Numbered from the stretch's first letter, positions 1-8,714 are shown. The stretch is 64,000 nt of DNA from Paraburkholderia caballeronis (GCF_900104845.1 NZ_FNSR01000001.1:1054001-1118000), one strand, 5' to 3'. Program-made: numbers and translations. Notes: generated from the letters alone by a model not told the origin.

Positions 1-323
1 GCGGCGCACCGTCGGGCGCGCTCGGCGACGCGATCAACGCGAAGTGGGGTTCGTATGACGCGTTCAAGGAAGCGTTCTCGAAGGCCGCGGTCGGCAACTT
101 CGGCTCGGGCTGGACGTGGCTCGTGAAGAAGGCGGACGGCTCGCTCGACATCGTGTCGACCAGCAACGCCGCCACGCCGCTGACCACCGATGCGACGCCG
201 CTCTTGACGATCGACGTGTGGGAACACGCTTACTACATCGACTACCGCAACGCGCGTCCGAAGTTTGTCGAAGCGTTCTGGAACATCGTGAACTGGGACT
301 TCGCCGCGAAGAATTTCGCCTGA
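1..323 (+). CDS. sodB: Superoxide dismutase [Fe], C-terminal part
   Basis: The reading frame is open from base 3 to the TGA at 321-323, giving the last 106 residues of an iron/manganese superoxide dismutase, which disproportionates superoxide in the cytoplasm. The FGSGWTWLV segment and the metal-ligand motif [11 protein letters not shown] (Asp and His ligands) are clear. The FGSGW form fits the Fe-type SodB. The 5' end lies outside the window. A hairpin terminator follows at 377-411. Confidence 0.95.
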   Translation, partial: GAPSGALGDAINAKWGSYDAFKEAFSKAAVGNFGSGWTWLVKKADGSLDIVSTSNAATPLTTDATPLLTIDVWEHAYYIDYRNARPKFVEAFWNIVNWDFAAKNFA

Positions 324-376
324 GCGTCGTCGCCGCGCGCAGGCATCATCATGTGATGCAATGCGCGCAGCCATGC

Positions 377-411
377 AAAAAGCCCTCGGCATCGCTGTCG
401 AGGGCTTTTTT
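377..411. terminator. Bidirectional Rho-independent terminator
   Basis: Inverted repeat AAAAAGCCCTCG / CGAGGGCTTTTTT with a 10-nt loop. It lies between the converging ends of sodB (+) and the isochorismatase-like gene (-) and has T-runs in both directions, so it probably serves both. Confidence 0.9.
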
Positions 412-434
412 GTTGGCGCGGCGCGCGGCTTTCG

Positions 435-1010
435 TTATGCGAGCGCGTCGATCACCTGCTGCGTCGTGCGCACGTGTCCCATGCGGCAGAACACGTTGTC
501 CACCGTGAAGCGGTGCCACTCTTCGCTCATGCTGGTCGTCGCGTCCTCGACGAACACGAGCTTGTAGCCCAGATCGAACGCGTGGCGCGCGGTCGATTCG
601 ACGCCGAAGTTCGTCGCGATCCCGCAGATCGCGATCGTCTGGATGCCGCGGCGGCGCAGGTGCTGTTCGAGGTCGGTGCCGTAGAACGCGCCCCACTGGC
701 GCTTCGAGACGACGAGGTCGCCCGGCTGCACGCCGGCTTCCGGCACGAGTTCCGAGGCCTGCTCGGGCGCGGGCGGCGCATCGGGCGCGCGCATCGGCGC
801 ATCGGACGGCAGATGCAGCAGTTCGTTCAGCGGCACGCGCACGTACACGACGGTCGCGCCTTTCGTGCGCATCGCGGCGGCGACGCGCGCGCCGTTCTCG
901 ACGACCTGCGGTCCGCTGTACGGCGCGAGCGGACGGCTCACGATGCCGTGCTGAAGGTCGATCAGCACGAGCGCGGTCGTGCTCGGGTCGAGTGAAAGGG
1001 CTTGCGTCAT
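435..1010 (-). CDS. Isochorismatase-fold hydrolase, YecD-like
   Basis: 191 residues, the usual length for the isochorismatase/cysteine-hydrolase fold. The catalytic Asp sits in ALVLIDLQ near the N terminus and the catalytic Lys region is KRQWGAFYGTDLE. Where active members have a nucleophilic Cys (GxxTNxCV), this protein reads GIATNFGVESTAR, with no Cys there. That pattern matches what I recall of E. coli YecD, so it may not be a conventional amidase or isochorismatase. It is divergent from a TetR regulator with an inverted repeat between them. The substrate is unknown. Confidence 0.85.
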   Translation of the reverse strand: MTQALSLDPSTTALVLIDLQHGIVSRPLAPYSGPQVVENGARVAAAMRTKGATVVYVRVPLNELLHLPSDAPMRAPDAPPAPEQASELVPEAGVQPGDLVVSKRQWGAFYGTDLEQHLRRRGIQTIAICGIATNFGVESTARHAFDLGYKLVFVEDATTSMSEEWHRFTVDNVFCRMGHVRTTQQVIDALA

Positions 1011-1021
1011 GGGTCACCTGT

Positions 1022-1041
1022 ATGTGAGGATGGGCTCACAT
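1022..1041. promoter_or_regulatory. Candidate TetR operator
   Basis: Perfect inverted repeat ATGTGAG-N6-CTCACAT in the 46-bp space between the isochorismatase-like gene (-) and the TetR gene (+). A second small inverted repeat, TCATG...CATGA, follows at 1041-1060 and runs into the regulator's start codon. Position and symmetry suggest that the regulator controls both promoters; this is inference. Confidence 0.6.
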
Positions 1042-1056
1042 CATGATACCAAAAAC

Positions 1057-1677
1057 ATGAGGACGTTTTCAGATATGGCGGATCCCGCAGCAGCGCGGCG
1101 CGTGCCGCGCCAGGAACGTGCGGCGCGCACCGTCGATGCGCTGCTCGCCGCGGCCGGCGATGCGTTCGCGGAGCGCGGCTTCGACGCGGCGACGATGACG
1201 CAGATCGCGCAGCAGGCAGGCGTGTCGATCGGCGCCGCGTATCAGTACTTCCCGAACAAGGAGGCGCTCGCGTTCGAGCTGCGCCGTCGCTATGGCGACG
1301 AGATGGACGCGCGCTGGAGCGCGCTGATCGAGGCGCACGACGCATTGCCGCTGCCGGAACTCGTCGGGCGTCTGTTCGACATGATGGTCGAGTTGATGGG
1401 CGCGTATCCCGCATATCTGCCGCTGTTGTCGGTGCCGCTCGGGTTCCGGCGCGACGCGGCCGTGCGCAACCGGCTGCGCCAGCGTTTCGCCGCGTTGTTC
1501 CGCCGTTACAACGACACGCTGTCCGCCGACGACGCGTACCGCATCGCCGAGGTGATGCTGCAGGTCGTGAAGAGCCTCAACCCGCTGTACGCGGCGGCGA
1601 AGCCGAAGGAGCGCAGGCTGCTCGTCGCCGAATACAAGGGCGTGCTGGCCGCCTGGCTCGCCGCGCGGCTCGGTTAA
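1057..1677 (+). CDS. TetR/AcrR family transcriptional regulator
   Basis: 206 residues from the ATG at 1057; a second in-frame ATG at 1075 (MADPAAARR) is also possible, because neither has a strong ribosome site. The N-terminal DNA-binding part is typical: TVDALLAAAGDAFAERGF, then TMTQIAQQAGVSIGAAYQYF and PNKEALAFELRRR. The C-terminal ligand domain is poorly conserved, as usual. It is divergent from the YecD-like gene and probably represses it and itself through the palindrome at 1022-1041. The inducer is unknown. Confidence 0.9.
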   Translation: MRTFSDMADPAAARRVPRQERAARTVDALLAAAGDAFAERGFDAATMTQIAQQAGVSIGAAYQYFPNKEALAFELRRRYGDEMDARWSALIEAHDALPLPELVGRLFDMMVELMGAYPAYLPLLSVPLGFRRDAAVRNRLRQRFAALFRRYNDTLSADDAYRIAEVMLQVVKSLNPLYAAAKPKERRLLVAEYKGVLAAWLAARLG

Positions 1678-1685
1678 CGGTCTGG

Positions 1686-2336
1686 TTAGCGGTCTGGTTC
1701 GAACGCTTCCCCGCGCGACGTCAGCACGCGGTCGATCAGCCCATATGCGGCGGCTGCTTCGGCGGACATGAAATGGTCGCGGTCGGTGTCGCGGCCGATC
1801 TGCCCGATGCTTTGTCCCGTGCGTTCGGCGAGCACCGCGTTCAGCCGCTCGCGCAGATACAGCACCTCGCGCGCCTGGATCTCGACGTCGGCGGCCGTGC
1901 CCTGGCCGCCGCCCGATGGCTGGTGCGCCATGATCCGCGCGTTCGGCAGCGCATAACGCTTGCCCGGCGCGCCGGCCGCGAGCAGGATCGCGCCCATGCT
2001 CGCCGCGAGACCCGTGCACAGCGTCGAGACGGCCGGCTTCACGAACTGCATCGTGTCGTAGATCGCGAGGCCGTCGTACACCGAGCCGCCCGGCGAGTTG
2101 ATGTACAGGCTGATGTCCTTCTCCGGGTTCTCCGCTTCGAGAAACAGCAGTTGCGCGACGACGAGGCTCGCGGTCTGGTCGTTGACCGGTCCGACGAGGA
2201 ACACGATGCGTTCGCGCAGCAGCCGCGAATAGATGTCGTATGCGCGCTCGCCGCGGCTCGACGTTTCGATCACGGTCGGCACGAGATTGAGCGCGGACGG
2301 CGGCAGGAAGGACGGATACGGATGGGACGGATGCAT
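1686..2336 (-). CDS. clpP2: ClpP-family serine peptidase, second copy (ClpP2)
   Basis: 216 residues from the ATG at 2336, chosen because the family N terminus starts there and GAGG lies upstream; the frame stays open further upstream, but without ClpP-like sequence. The full catalytic triad is present: Ser113 (AASMGA), His138 (MAHQPSGG) and Asp187 (DRDHF). ClpP forms a tetradecameric protease fed by ClpX or ClpA. There is no tig or clpX neighbour, so this is a paralogue outside the usual tig-clpP-clpX locus; clpS-clpA are 31 kb away in this window. It is divergent from an ECF sigma gene, and its upstream region carries a TGTCACA-N16-CGTC promoter matching the one before the sigma gene. Confidence 0.93.
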   Translation of the reverse strand: MHPSHPYPSFLPPSALNLVPTVIETSSRGERAYDIYSRLLRERIVFLVGPVNDQTASLVVAQLLFLEAENPEKDISLYINSPGGSVYDGLAIYDTMQFVKPAVSTLCTGLAASMGAILLAAGAPGKRYALPNARIMAHQPSGGGQGTAADVEIQAREVLYLRERLNAVLAERTGQSIGQIGRDTDRDHFMSAEAAAAYGLIDRVLTSRGEAFEPDR

Positions 2337-2407
2337 GAAGGCCTCGCGATGGTGGAGTGCGTCGGGTCGGTGCGCGGCGAGAGTTTCGCGGCGCACGTCG
2401 CGATCAA

Positions 2408-2434
2408 GACGCGCGGCGGCCTCGCGATGTGACA
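2408..2434 (-). promoter_or_regulatory. ECF41-type promoter driving clpP2
   Basis: Read on the minus strand: -35 TGTCACA (2434-2428), 16-nt spacer, -10 CGTC (2411-2408). This matches the consensus I recall for ECF41 sigma factors. The predicted transcript starts near 2400, about 65 nt before the clpP2 ATG. It matches the sigma-gene promoter at 25 of 28 aligned positions, including the spacer. Confidence 0.75.
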
Positions 2435-2570
2435 GCGGCCGCAGGTGAATCGTGAGTGCGCGGCGATCGTGTGAATCGATGGCCACTCCGGCACGCAACG
2501 GTGAAGTCCCGCGACGACGCACGCACGCCGACCCGCGACACGGATTGCGAGTATCTTTTTTCGCAGCGGC

Positions 2571-2597
2571 TGTCACATCGCGGCGACGCCGCGCGTC
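2571..2597 (+). promoter_or_regulatory. ECF41-type promoter driving the sigma gene
   Basis: TGTCACA (2571-2577), 16-nt spacer, CGTC (2594-2597), 44 bp before the sigma-factor ATG, so the sigma factor probably activates its own gene. Together with the minus-strand copy at 2408-2434 it fills the 305-bp gap between the two divergent genes; nothing else was recognised there. Confidence 0.75.
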
Positions 2598-2641
2598 TAG
2601 CGAAGAACGGCCAACAGGCGCAATACGAAGGAGCGGGACGA

Positions 2642-3592
2642 ATGACGCAGATATCCGACGACCGGACCCCCCTGTTCGACGCGCTGCGCGGGCGGCTGCT
2701 GTCGCTGGCGGCACGTGTGCTCGGCAGCCGCGCGGAAGCGGAGGACGTGGTGCAGGACGCGTGGTTCAAATGGCAGGCCGCCGATGCGGACGCGCTGCGC
2801 GCGCCGCAGGCGTGGCTCGCGACGGTGACGGTGCGGCTTGCGATCGACCGGTTGCGGCGGCTGCGCCGCGAGCGGACCGGCGACGCGTTCGCGCGTTTCG
2901 TCGAGCCGTGGCTCGACGGCGCGGCGCCGTCGGCGGAGGAGGCCGGCCTGCGCGCGGCGCGGCTTTCCGACGGGCTGCGGCTGCTGCTCGACCGGCTGAC
3001 GCCGGTCGAGCAGGCCGCGTTCGTGCTGCGTGTCGCGTTCGATTGCGACTATGCGGAGATCGCCGCGCTGACCGGCTGCAAACCCGCGCATTGCCGGCAG
3101 ATCGTCCATCGCGCGAAGGAGCGGCTCGCGCGCGATGCGGCGCGCGAGCCGGCCGGCGATCCGGTGCGGCACGAGGAGACGGTCGAGCGTCTGCGCGAGG
3201 TGCTGGATGCGCAGGACCGCGCGGGATTGATGCAACTGTTCGGCGCGGAGACGGCCGTTGCCGCGCATCGCGTTCGAACGGCTCCGCTCGATGCCGAAGC
3301 GCAAACGCCGTCGATGCGCGCCGATGCGCTCACGCTCGACGGCGAGCCTGGCGTCGCGCTGTTCGCGCCCGATGGCGAACTGGCGGCGTGGCTGCGTTTC
3401 ATCGTGGTCCGCGACGAGCGGGGCGAGCCGTTCGTCTGCGTGGCCGTCGCGGCCGACACATCGACGGTCGAGCGTGCGAATCGCCGTTTCGGCGGCCGCG
3501 CTGTTCGGCGGCTACTGGCGGGTATCGCCGCCGGCGGGCCGGCAATCGGCACGCCGGTCGTCAGCAGCACGAACGCTGTAGCATTCGCATAG
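2642..3592 (+). CDS. ECF sigma factor, SigJ/ECF41-like, with C-terminal SnoaL-type extension
   Basis: 316 residues from the ATG at 2642, preceded by AAGGAG. Sigma region 2 spans about 10-76 ([10 protein letters not shown]..., [25 protein letters not shown]) and region 4 about 111-163 ([37 protein letters not shown]). A C-terminal extension of about 150 residues replaces a separate anti-sigma factor, as in ECF41/SigJ proteins. The inter-domain linker has EPWLDG where ECF41 members usually have a WLPEP motif, and I see no DGGG motif, so it is a divergent member. No carboxymuconolactone-decarboxylase, oxidoreductase or epimerase partner is adjacent; clpP2 sits in that position instead. Confidence 0.9.
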   Translation: MTQISDDRTPLFDALRGRLLSLAARVLGSRAEAEDVVQDAWFKWQAADADALRAPQAWLATVTVRLAIDRLRRLRRERTGDAFARFVEPWLDGAAPSAEEAGLRAARLSDGLRLLLDRLTPVEQAAFVLRVAFDCDYAEIAALTGCKPAHCRQIVHRAKERLARDAAREPAGDPVRHEETVERLREVLDAQDRAGLMQLFGAETAVAAHRVRTAPLDAEAQTPSMRADALTLDGEPGVALFAPDGELAAWLRFIVVRDERGEPFVCVAVAADTSTVERANRRFGGRAVRRLLAGIAAGGPAIGTPVVSSTNAVAFA

Positions 3593-3638
3593 CGGCGCAT
3601 CGGCCGCGATACCCCGCGTCGGCAGGGTGTCACTCAGG

Positions 3639-3912
3639 TTCGACTGTGCTGTTTCGCGGCTACGTTCCCGTCGATGTCGAGGCGCCGCATCCGCGCACCG
3701 TGCGCGGCGATCGACGCGGTTACGGTCACGCACCGCGTGGCTTACGTTCATCTGTGCTGTTTTGCGGGCACGTTCCCGGTGATGTCGGGTGCGCGCTGTG
3801 CACGGCGATCGACGCGGTCACAGCCACGCACGGCGCGGCTTGCGTTCGACTGCGCCGCTTCGCGGTCACGCGCCCGTTGACGTCGGCGCACCCATCCGCG
3901 CGCCGCGACTGC
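3639..3912. repeat. Three decayed tandem copies of the EAL gene's 3' end
   Basis: Blocks at about 3639-3744, 3745-3842 and 3843-3912 each resemble the intact tail of the next gene at 3913-4023. All four share a CTG(T/C)GC(T/C)G(T/C)TT(C/T)GCGG start followed by a TGATGTCG-like core. Copies 1 and 2 also share GGCGATCGACGCGGT. Read on the minus strand, copy 2 still encodes VTASIA, as in the real C terminus, before drifting out of frame. This fills the 323-bp gap between the sigma gene and the EAL gene. Confidence 0.7.
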
Positions 3913-3915
3913 CGC

Positions 3916-5193
3916 TCAACTGCGCTGCTTCGCGGCCACGTCCCAGTTGATGTCGACGCACAGCACCTGCATCCCATGCGCGCCCTGCGCGGCAATCGAC
4001 GCGGTCACGCACAGGTGCGCCTCGTTGATCGACAGATAAGGCGGCGTCACGTGCACGCGGCCCGGCGCGCGCATCGCCTCGATGAAATACGGCCGCCGTT
4101 CCCAGCTCGCGCCTTCGGAATGCAGCAGCGGCCGGAAGCGTTTCGCGCGCTGCGTCGTGCGGCCGTCCGGCAGCACGTTGTCGCCGATCTGGCGGCCCGA
4201 GCCGTCGAGCAGGAAGCAGCGCGCGGTCTGGTCGAGGCCGAGCAGCGGCAGCGTCGCGTCGCCCATCGTCGCGCCCGCCGCGAGTTTCGCGCTCGCCGCT
4301 TCGAGCGCGCGCACGTACGGCGCCAGCCGTTCGGCCTGCATCCGTTCGCGCGCGGCGACGCGCTCGCGTTCGCGCGCGGACAGATCCTCCATCAGATGCG
4401 CGGCGACCTCGTGCTTCACCGGCTCCACGTCCGGCCGCGCGAAATACGCGCCCTGCACGAAGTCCGCGTTCGATTCGAGCGCGATCAGCGCGTCGCGCTC
4501 GGTCGCGAGGCCGCCCATCAGCACCAGTTGCCCCGATTCGTGCAGCATCGACACGAGGCCCGGCAGCACCCGCTCGATGTGCGGATGGCGGCTCGCCTGC
4601 GCGAGCAGGCTGCGGTCGATCGTGACGATGTCGGGCCGCAGTTGCCACACGCGGTCGATGTTCGAATGTTTCGCGCCGAAGCCGTCCAGCGCGATCAGGA
4701 AGCCGGACTTGCGCAGGCCGTCGATGATCTCCGCGAAGCGCGTGTTTTCGCCGCCCGCCTGCTCGGACACTTCGAGCACCACGCGCTGCGGCGGCAGGCC
4801 GAGCGCCTTCAGGCCGGCGAGCAGCGCGTCGCCGTAGCTGGTGTCCATCAGCGCGGCCGGGTGCAGGCTCAGGAAGAGCCATTCGTCCTGGCAGTCGAAT
4901 GCGTTGAAGTTGCCGAGATGCAGCGATTCGGCGAGCCGCCCGAGTTCGAGCAGGTCGCCGCGCCGCGCGGCCTGCGTGAACACTTCCTGCGACGGCACGT
5001 GGTGTCCGTGCTCGTCGTGCGCGCGCAGCGACGCGTGATAGCCGATCGCGCGGCGGTGCGCGACGGAGAACACGGGCTGGAACACGCTGAATACCGTGTA
5101 GCCGCCGTACAGCACGGTGCGACGGGCGCCTTGTTCTCCGGCGACCGGCCGGGACTGGAAGCCGGGGGGATCGAGATCGATCATGCTCGTCAT
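3916..5193 (-). CDS. Degenerate EAL-domain protein with C-terminal sensor-like domain
   Basis: 425 residues from the ATG at 5193 (MTSMIDLD); the frame remains open upstream but with no family-like sequence. The EAL fold is recognisable at about 35-280: FQPVFSV, VVLEVSE, FLIALDGFGAKHSNIDRV, DIVTIDRSLL. The signature EAL motif reads His53-Ala54-Ser55 (GYHASLR), and the usual DD of the metal site is DG. It is therefore unlikely to hydrolyse cyclic di-GMP and more likely binds it or another partner. A charged helical segment (about 280-325) leads to a C-terminal PAS/Cache-like domain (about 330-425) resembling the EAL-associated region of YkuI. No membrane segment is seen. Confidence 0.85.
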   Translation of the reverse strand: MTSMIDLDPPGFQSRPVAGEQGARRTVLYGGYTVFSVFQPVFSVAHRRAIGYHASLRAHDEHGHHVPSQEVFTQAARRGDLLELGRLAESLHLGNFNAFDCQDEWLFLSLHPAALMDTSYGDALLAGLKALGLPPQRVVLEVSEQAGGENTRFAEIIDGLRKSGFLIALDGFGAKHSNIDRVWQLRPDIVTIDRSLLAQASRHPHIERVLPGLVSMLHESGQLVLMGGLATERDALIALESNADFVQGAYFARPDVEPVKHEVAAHLMEDLSARERERVAARERMQAERLAPYVRALEAASAKLAAGATMGDATLPLLGLDQTARCFLLDGSGRQIGDNVLPDGRTTQRAKRFRPLLHSEGASWERRPYFIEAMRAPGRVHVTPPYLSINEAHLCVTASIAAQGAHGMQVLCVDINWDVAAKQRS

Positions 5194-5660
5194 ATCGGTG
5201 GGTGGCGCGCGGCGCGGACGGCACGCGGGTGCGTCAAGTTTACAGGATAGGGCAGCAAGAAGCATGCAAGTGGCGGTCGCGGGCGGGGGCGGCCGTTGTA
5301 TCTGCGCCGCGTCGCGGGGCATGAGCGGCGTGGGCCGCAGTCGCGAACCGCGCGGCGCGTCGACGAAACGGAGCGGCGGAATGCGCGGCGCGCACCGCGC
5401 GATCGCCGGTTGCACTCCGGCGGTGCGTGGTGCGCAACCGTGGGACGGAAGGCGGGCGAGGCGATGCGAGGACGGCAGCGCGCAACGGAGGGGGCGGCAG
5501 CACGGGTACGGCGACGCTTGCACATCGGCGCAGGCAGGGCGCGGCGGCCGGGGGAAAAAGGCACGTCAGCGCCAAACAGAACGCACGTTGTCCGAAACCA
5601 CGACGCGCGCGAGAACTCCGTCGCGTGCCTCCGCGCGGCGATCGTTCCGCTACGCCGCCG
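5194..5660. other. Intergenic region, no gene seen
   Basis: 467 bp between the EAL gene start and the 3' end of the MFS gene, both on the minus strand. It should hold the EAL promoter, but I found no convincing -35/-10 pair, terminator or conserved ORF. Confidence 0.5.
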
Positions 5661-7103
5661 CTACGTCCGCTCCGACGGATCGATCTTCTTCGCGGGCCGC
5701 CGCACGTCCGACGACAACTGCGCGAAGATCCACGACGACCCCGCCGTGATGATGCCGACGCACAGGAACGTCGCGTGGAACGCCGGGATCACGTTCGCCG
5801 ACGTCGTATGCCCGATGAGTCCGGTGAAGGTTTGCAGCAGCGCGCCCGCGACGGTCACGCCGAGGCTCATCGACAGCATCTGCACGAGCGAGAACAGGCT
5901 GTTGCCGCTGCTCGCGCCGCCGGTGCCGAGGTCCTTCAGCGTCAGCGTGTTCATCGCGGTGAACTGCATCGAGTTCACGCCGCCGAACAGCGCGAGCTGC
6001 ACGATGCGCAGCCACAGCGGCTCGGCCGTCGTCGTCAGCGCGAAGCTCGCCATCGCGAGGCCGACCAGCACCGTGTTCGCGACCAGCACGCGGCGATATC
6101 CGTAACGCACGATCAGCGTGGTCGCGAGCCGCTTCGAGCCCATCCCGGCCGCCGCGGTCGGCAGCATCATCAGGCCCGCTTCGAACGGCGAGTAACCGAG
6201 CGCGACCTGCAACAGCAGCGGAATCAGATACGGCATCGCGCCGCTGCCGATCCGCGCGAACAGGTTGCCGAGCAGCCCGACGCTGAACGTATGGATGCGG
6301 AACAGATCGAGCGAAAAGATCGGATAGGGCACGCGCACCGCATGCAGCCCGTACGCGACGAACGCCGCGAGGCTCAGGATCAGCAGCACGAGCACGGTTG
6401 CGTGCTGGATGCCGAGTTCGCTGCGCCCGTCGAGCGCGAACGTGATCGCGACCATCCCGATCACGAGCAGCAGGTAACCTGGCAGATCGAACTTCGGCGT
6501 GTCGGGGTTGCGGCTGTCGAGCATGTAGACGAACGTCGTGACGCAGCCGACGACGCCGACCGGCACGTTGATCAGGAAGATCCAGTGCCACGACGCGATC
6601 TGCACGAGCCAGCCGCCGAGCGTCGGGCCGATCAGCGGGCCGATCAGGCCCGGGATCGCGACGAACGCGAGCGCGGGCAGATAACGTTCGGCCGGGAACG
6701 TGCGCAGCACCGCGAGCCGGCCGACCGGCAGCAGCATCGCGCCGCCGACGCCCTGCACGATGCGCCACCAGACCAGTTGCGTGAGCGTATGCGCGTTCGC
6801 GCACAGCAGCGAGCCGATCGTGAACACGAGGATCGCGCTGAAGAACACGCGCCGCGTGCCGAGCTTGTCCGCGAGCCAGCCGGACACCGGGATCATCACC
6901 GCCATCGTCAGCGAATACGCGATCACGACCGACTGCATGCTGAGCGGCCGTTCGCCGAGGCTCTCGGCCATCGCCGGCAGCGCCGTGTTGACGATCGTCG
7001 CGTCGAGCGTCTGCATGAAGAAGCCGGTGGCGACGAGCCACAGCATCACGGTGAGCGAACGGGACGAAGGCGGGGCGGCGGGGGACGGCGTGGAAGCGGG
7101 CAT
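5661..7103 (-). CDS. MFS multidrug transporter, DHA2 family (MdtD-like)
   Basis: 480 residues from the ATG at 7103 (MPASTPSP), close to the 471 of E. coli MdtD. An inner-membrane proton antiporter with about 14 hydrophobic segments. DHA2 hallmarks are visible: FFMQTLDATIVNTALPAMAE in helix 1, motif A GWLADKLGTRRVFF, and the helix-5 motif GLIGPLIGPTLGGWL. It stands alone between the EAL gene and a MocR regulator; the substrate is unknown. Confidence 0.9.
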   Translation of the reverse strand: MPASTPSPAAPPSSRSLTVMLWLVATGFFMQTLDATIVNTALPAMAESLGERPLSMQSVVIAYSLTMAVMIPVSGWLADKLGTRRVFFSAILVFTIGSLLCANAHTLTQLVWWRIVQGVGGAMLLPVGRLAVLRTFPAERYLPALAFVAIPGLIGPLIGPTLGGWLVQIASWHWIFLINVPVGVVGCVTTFVYMLDSRNPDTPKFDLPGYLLLVIGMVAITFALDGRSELGIQHATVLVLLILSLAAFVAYGLHAVRVPYPIFSLDLFRIHTFSVGLLGNLFARIGSGAMPYLIPLLLQVALGYSPFEAGLMMLPTAAAGMGSKRLATTLIVRYGYRRVLVANTVLVGLAMASFALTTTAEPLWLRIVQLALFGGVNSMQFTAMNTLTLKDLGTGGASSGNSLFSLVQMLSMSLGVTVAGALLQTFTGLIGHTTSANVIPAFHATFLCVGIITAGSSWIFAQLSSDVRRPAKKIDPSERT

Positions 7104-7233
7104 GGGCACGAAGGGTCGCAAGGGCCGGGTCACTGGCAGCCGCCATTGTAGGGAAAACGACCGCGCGGCGCAGTTCGCGGGCGGCGCATCGGGCATGCCC
7201 GGCGCGCATCGTCGGCGCGTTTTCGATGCGTCG

Positions 7234-8640
7234 TCAGGCGGCGAGCCGGACCGCCGCCGCGAAAAACGCCTGTGCGCGCGGGTCGTTCACGAACGCTGCG
7301 TTGATGCGGATCCACGGGCTCGGGCCGCCGTCCGGGCGGAAGTAGCCGCCCGGCGACACGTGGACGCCGAGCGGCTCGCCGCACGCGGCAAGCCGCTCTG
7401 AGTCGTCGACGTGCGGCACCCGCGCCCAGACGAACTTGCCGCCGGACGGCCGCGCGAACAGTTCCCAGCCGTGGTCTTCGAGCGTCGCGATCGCCGCGCC
7501 GAGCGCGTCGCCGATGCGCCGGCGCAGCCGGTCGAGGTACTTGCGATACGCGCCGCGCTCCAGCAGCGCGACCGCGACCGCCTGCGCGAAGCGCGATCCG
7601 CTGATGCTCGTCAACGCCTTGATCGACGCGAGATCGCGCGTGATCGCCGGGTCCGCGACCACGTAGCCGACCCGCAGCGACGACGACAGCGTCTTCGACA
7701 GCCCGCCCACGTAGACGACGTGCTCGAACTGGTCGAGCGCCGCGAGGCGGTCGCTCGCGTCGGTCTGGAAGTCCGCGTAGATGTCGTCCTCGACGATCGT
7801 GAAGCGATGCTCGCGCGCGAGTTGCAGCAGCCGGAACGCAACCGGCGGCGCGATCGTCGTGCCGGTCGGGTTGTGGAACACCGGGTTCACGAAGAACACG
7901 CGCGGCCGGTGCAACGCGAGCATCGCGTTCAGCCGTTCGAGGTCGGGGCCGTCCGCGTTGCGCGGAATGCCGACCAGCTGCACGCCGTGCAGCTTCAGCA
8001 GGCCGAACAGGTTGTAGTAGCCGGGGTCCTCGACGAACGCGGTGTCGCCGGGCTTCAGCAGGTAGCGCATCAGCAGGTCGAGCCCTTCGCTCGCGCCTTC
8101 GGTGATCAGGATCTGCTGCGCGTCCGCGACGATGCCGAGCGGCGCGAGGCGGTTGCGCAGATGCTCGCGCAGCGTCGGGTCGCCGAACGGCGGCGCGTAG
8201 TCGACGAGGCTCGACGGATCGGTGCGCGATACGTGGCGGATCGCCTGCGCGAGCGCATCGATGTCGCGCCACGACTGCGGGATCGAGCCGCTGTCGAGTT
8301 CGAGCATCTCGCCGGGCCGGTTCAGCTGCCGCAGGATGTGCACCGACTCGTCGGCCGCGCGCGCGAGGTCGCACGCGCCCCTGCTGCCGGCGTCGGCGCG
8401 CGCGTGCTCGCTCACGTAGAAACCCGAACCGTGCCGCGAGTCGAGATAACCGAGCGACACCAGCCGGTCGTATGCCTCGATCACCGGGAAGCGGCTGATC
8501 CGGTAGTCGGCCGCGAACTGCCGGATCGACGGCAGCCGCGCGCCCGGATGCGCGGCGCGCGAGCGGATCCACGCCTGCACGCCGGCGACGATCTGGTCGG
8601 TGAGCGGCACGGCGCTCGCGCGGTCGAGTTCGAGTTTCAT
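7234..8640 (-). CDS. MocR-type GntR/aminotransferase transcriptional regulator
   Basis: 468 residues from the ATG at 8640 (MKLELDRA). A GntR winged helix (about 1-75: LTDQIVAGVQAWI, GARLPSIRQFAADYRISR, HGSGFYVSE) is joined to a fold-type-I aminotransferase domain with the PLP lysine at Lys316 (GGLSKTLSS) and the Asn-Pro motif VFHNPTGT. Such proteins use PLP as effector-sensing cofactor. It is divergent from a DUF2917 gene, with a cluster of GAACTGT repeats between them, so that gene is the probable target. Confidence 0.93.
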   Translation of the reverse strand: MKLELDRASAVPLTDQIVAGVQAWIRSRAAHPGARLPSIRQFAADYRISRFPVIEAYDRLVSLGYLDSRHGSGFYVSEHARADAGSRGACDLARAADESVHILRQLNRPGEMLELDSGSIPQSWRDIDALAQAIRHVSRTDPSSLVDYAPPFGDPTLREHLRNRLAPLGIVADAQQILITEGASEGLDLLMRYLLKPGDTAFVEDPGYYNLFGLLKLHGVQLVGIPRNADGPDLERLNAMLALHRPRVFFVNPVFHNPTGTTIAPPVAFRLLQLAREHRFTIVEDDIYADFQTDASDRLAALDQFEHVVYVGGLSKTLSSSLRVGYVVADPAITRDLASIKALTSISGSRFAQAVAVALLERGAYRKYLDRLRRRIGDALGAAIATLEDHGWELFARPSGGKFVWARVPHVDDSERLAACGEPLGVHVSPGGYFRPDGGPSPWIRINAAFVNDPRAQAFFAAAVRLAA

Positions 8641-8714
8641 GCGGGCCTCGCGATGGGCGGATGGATCGTATGGAGGGCATGCGACGGTGATGCCGACTGT
8701 CCGGTTTTTCGACT

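Noticed and set aside
2337..2714. N-terminal extension of clpP2
   Set aside because: The open frame continues, but no ClpP family sequence precedes the ATG at 2336, and the extension would cover the two promoters.
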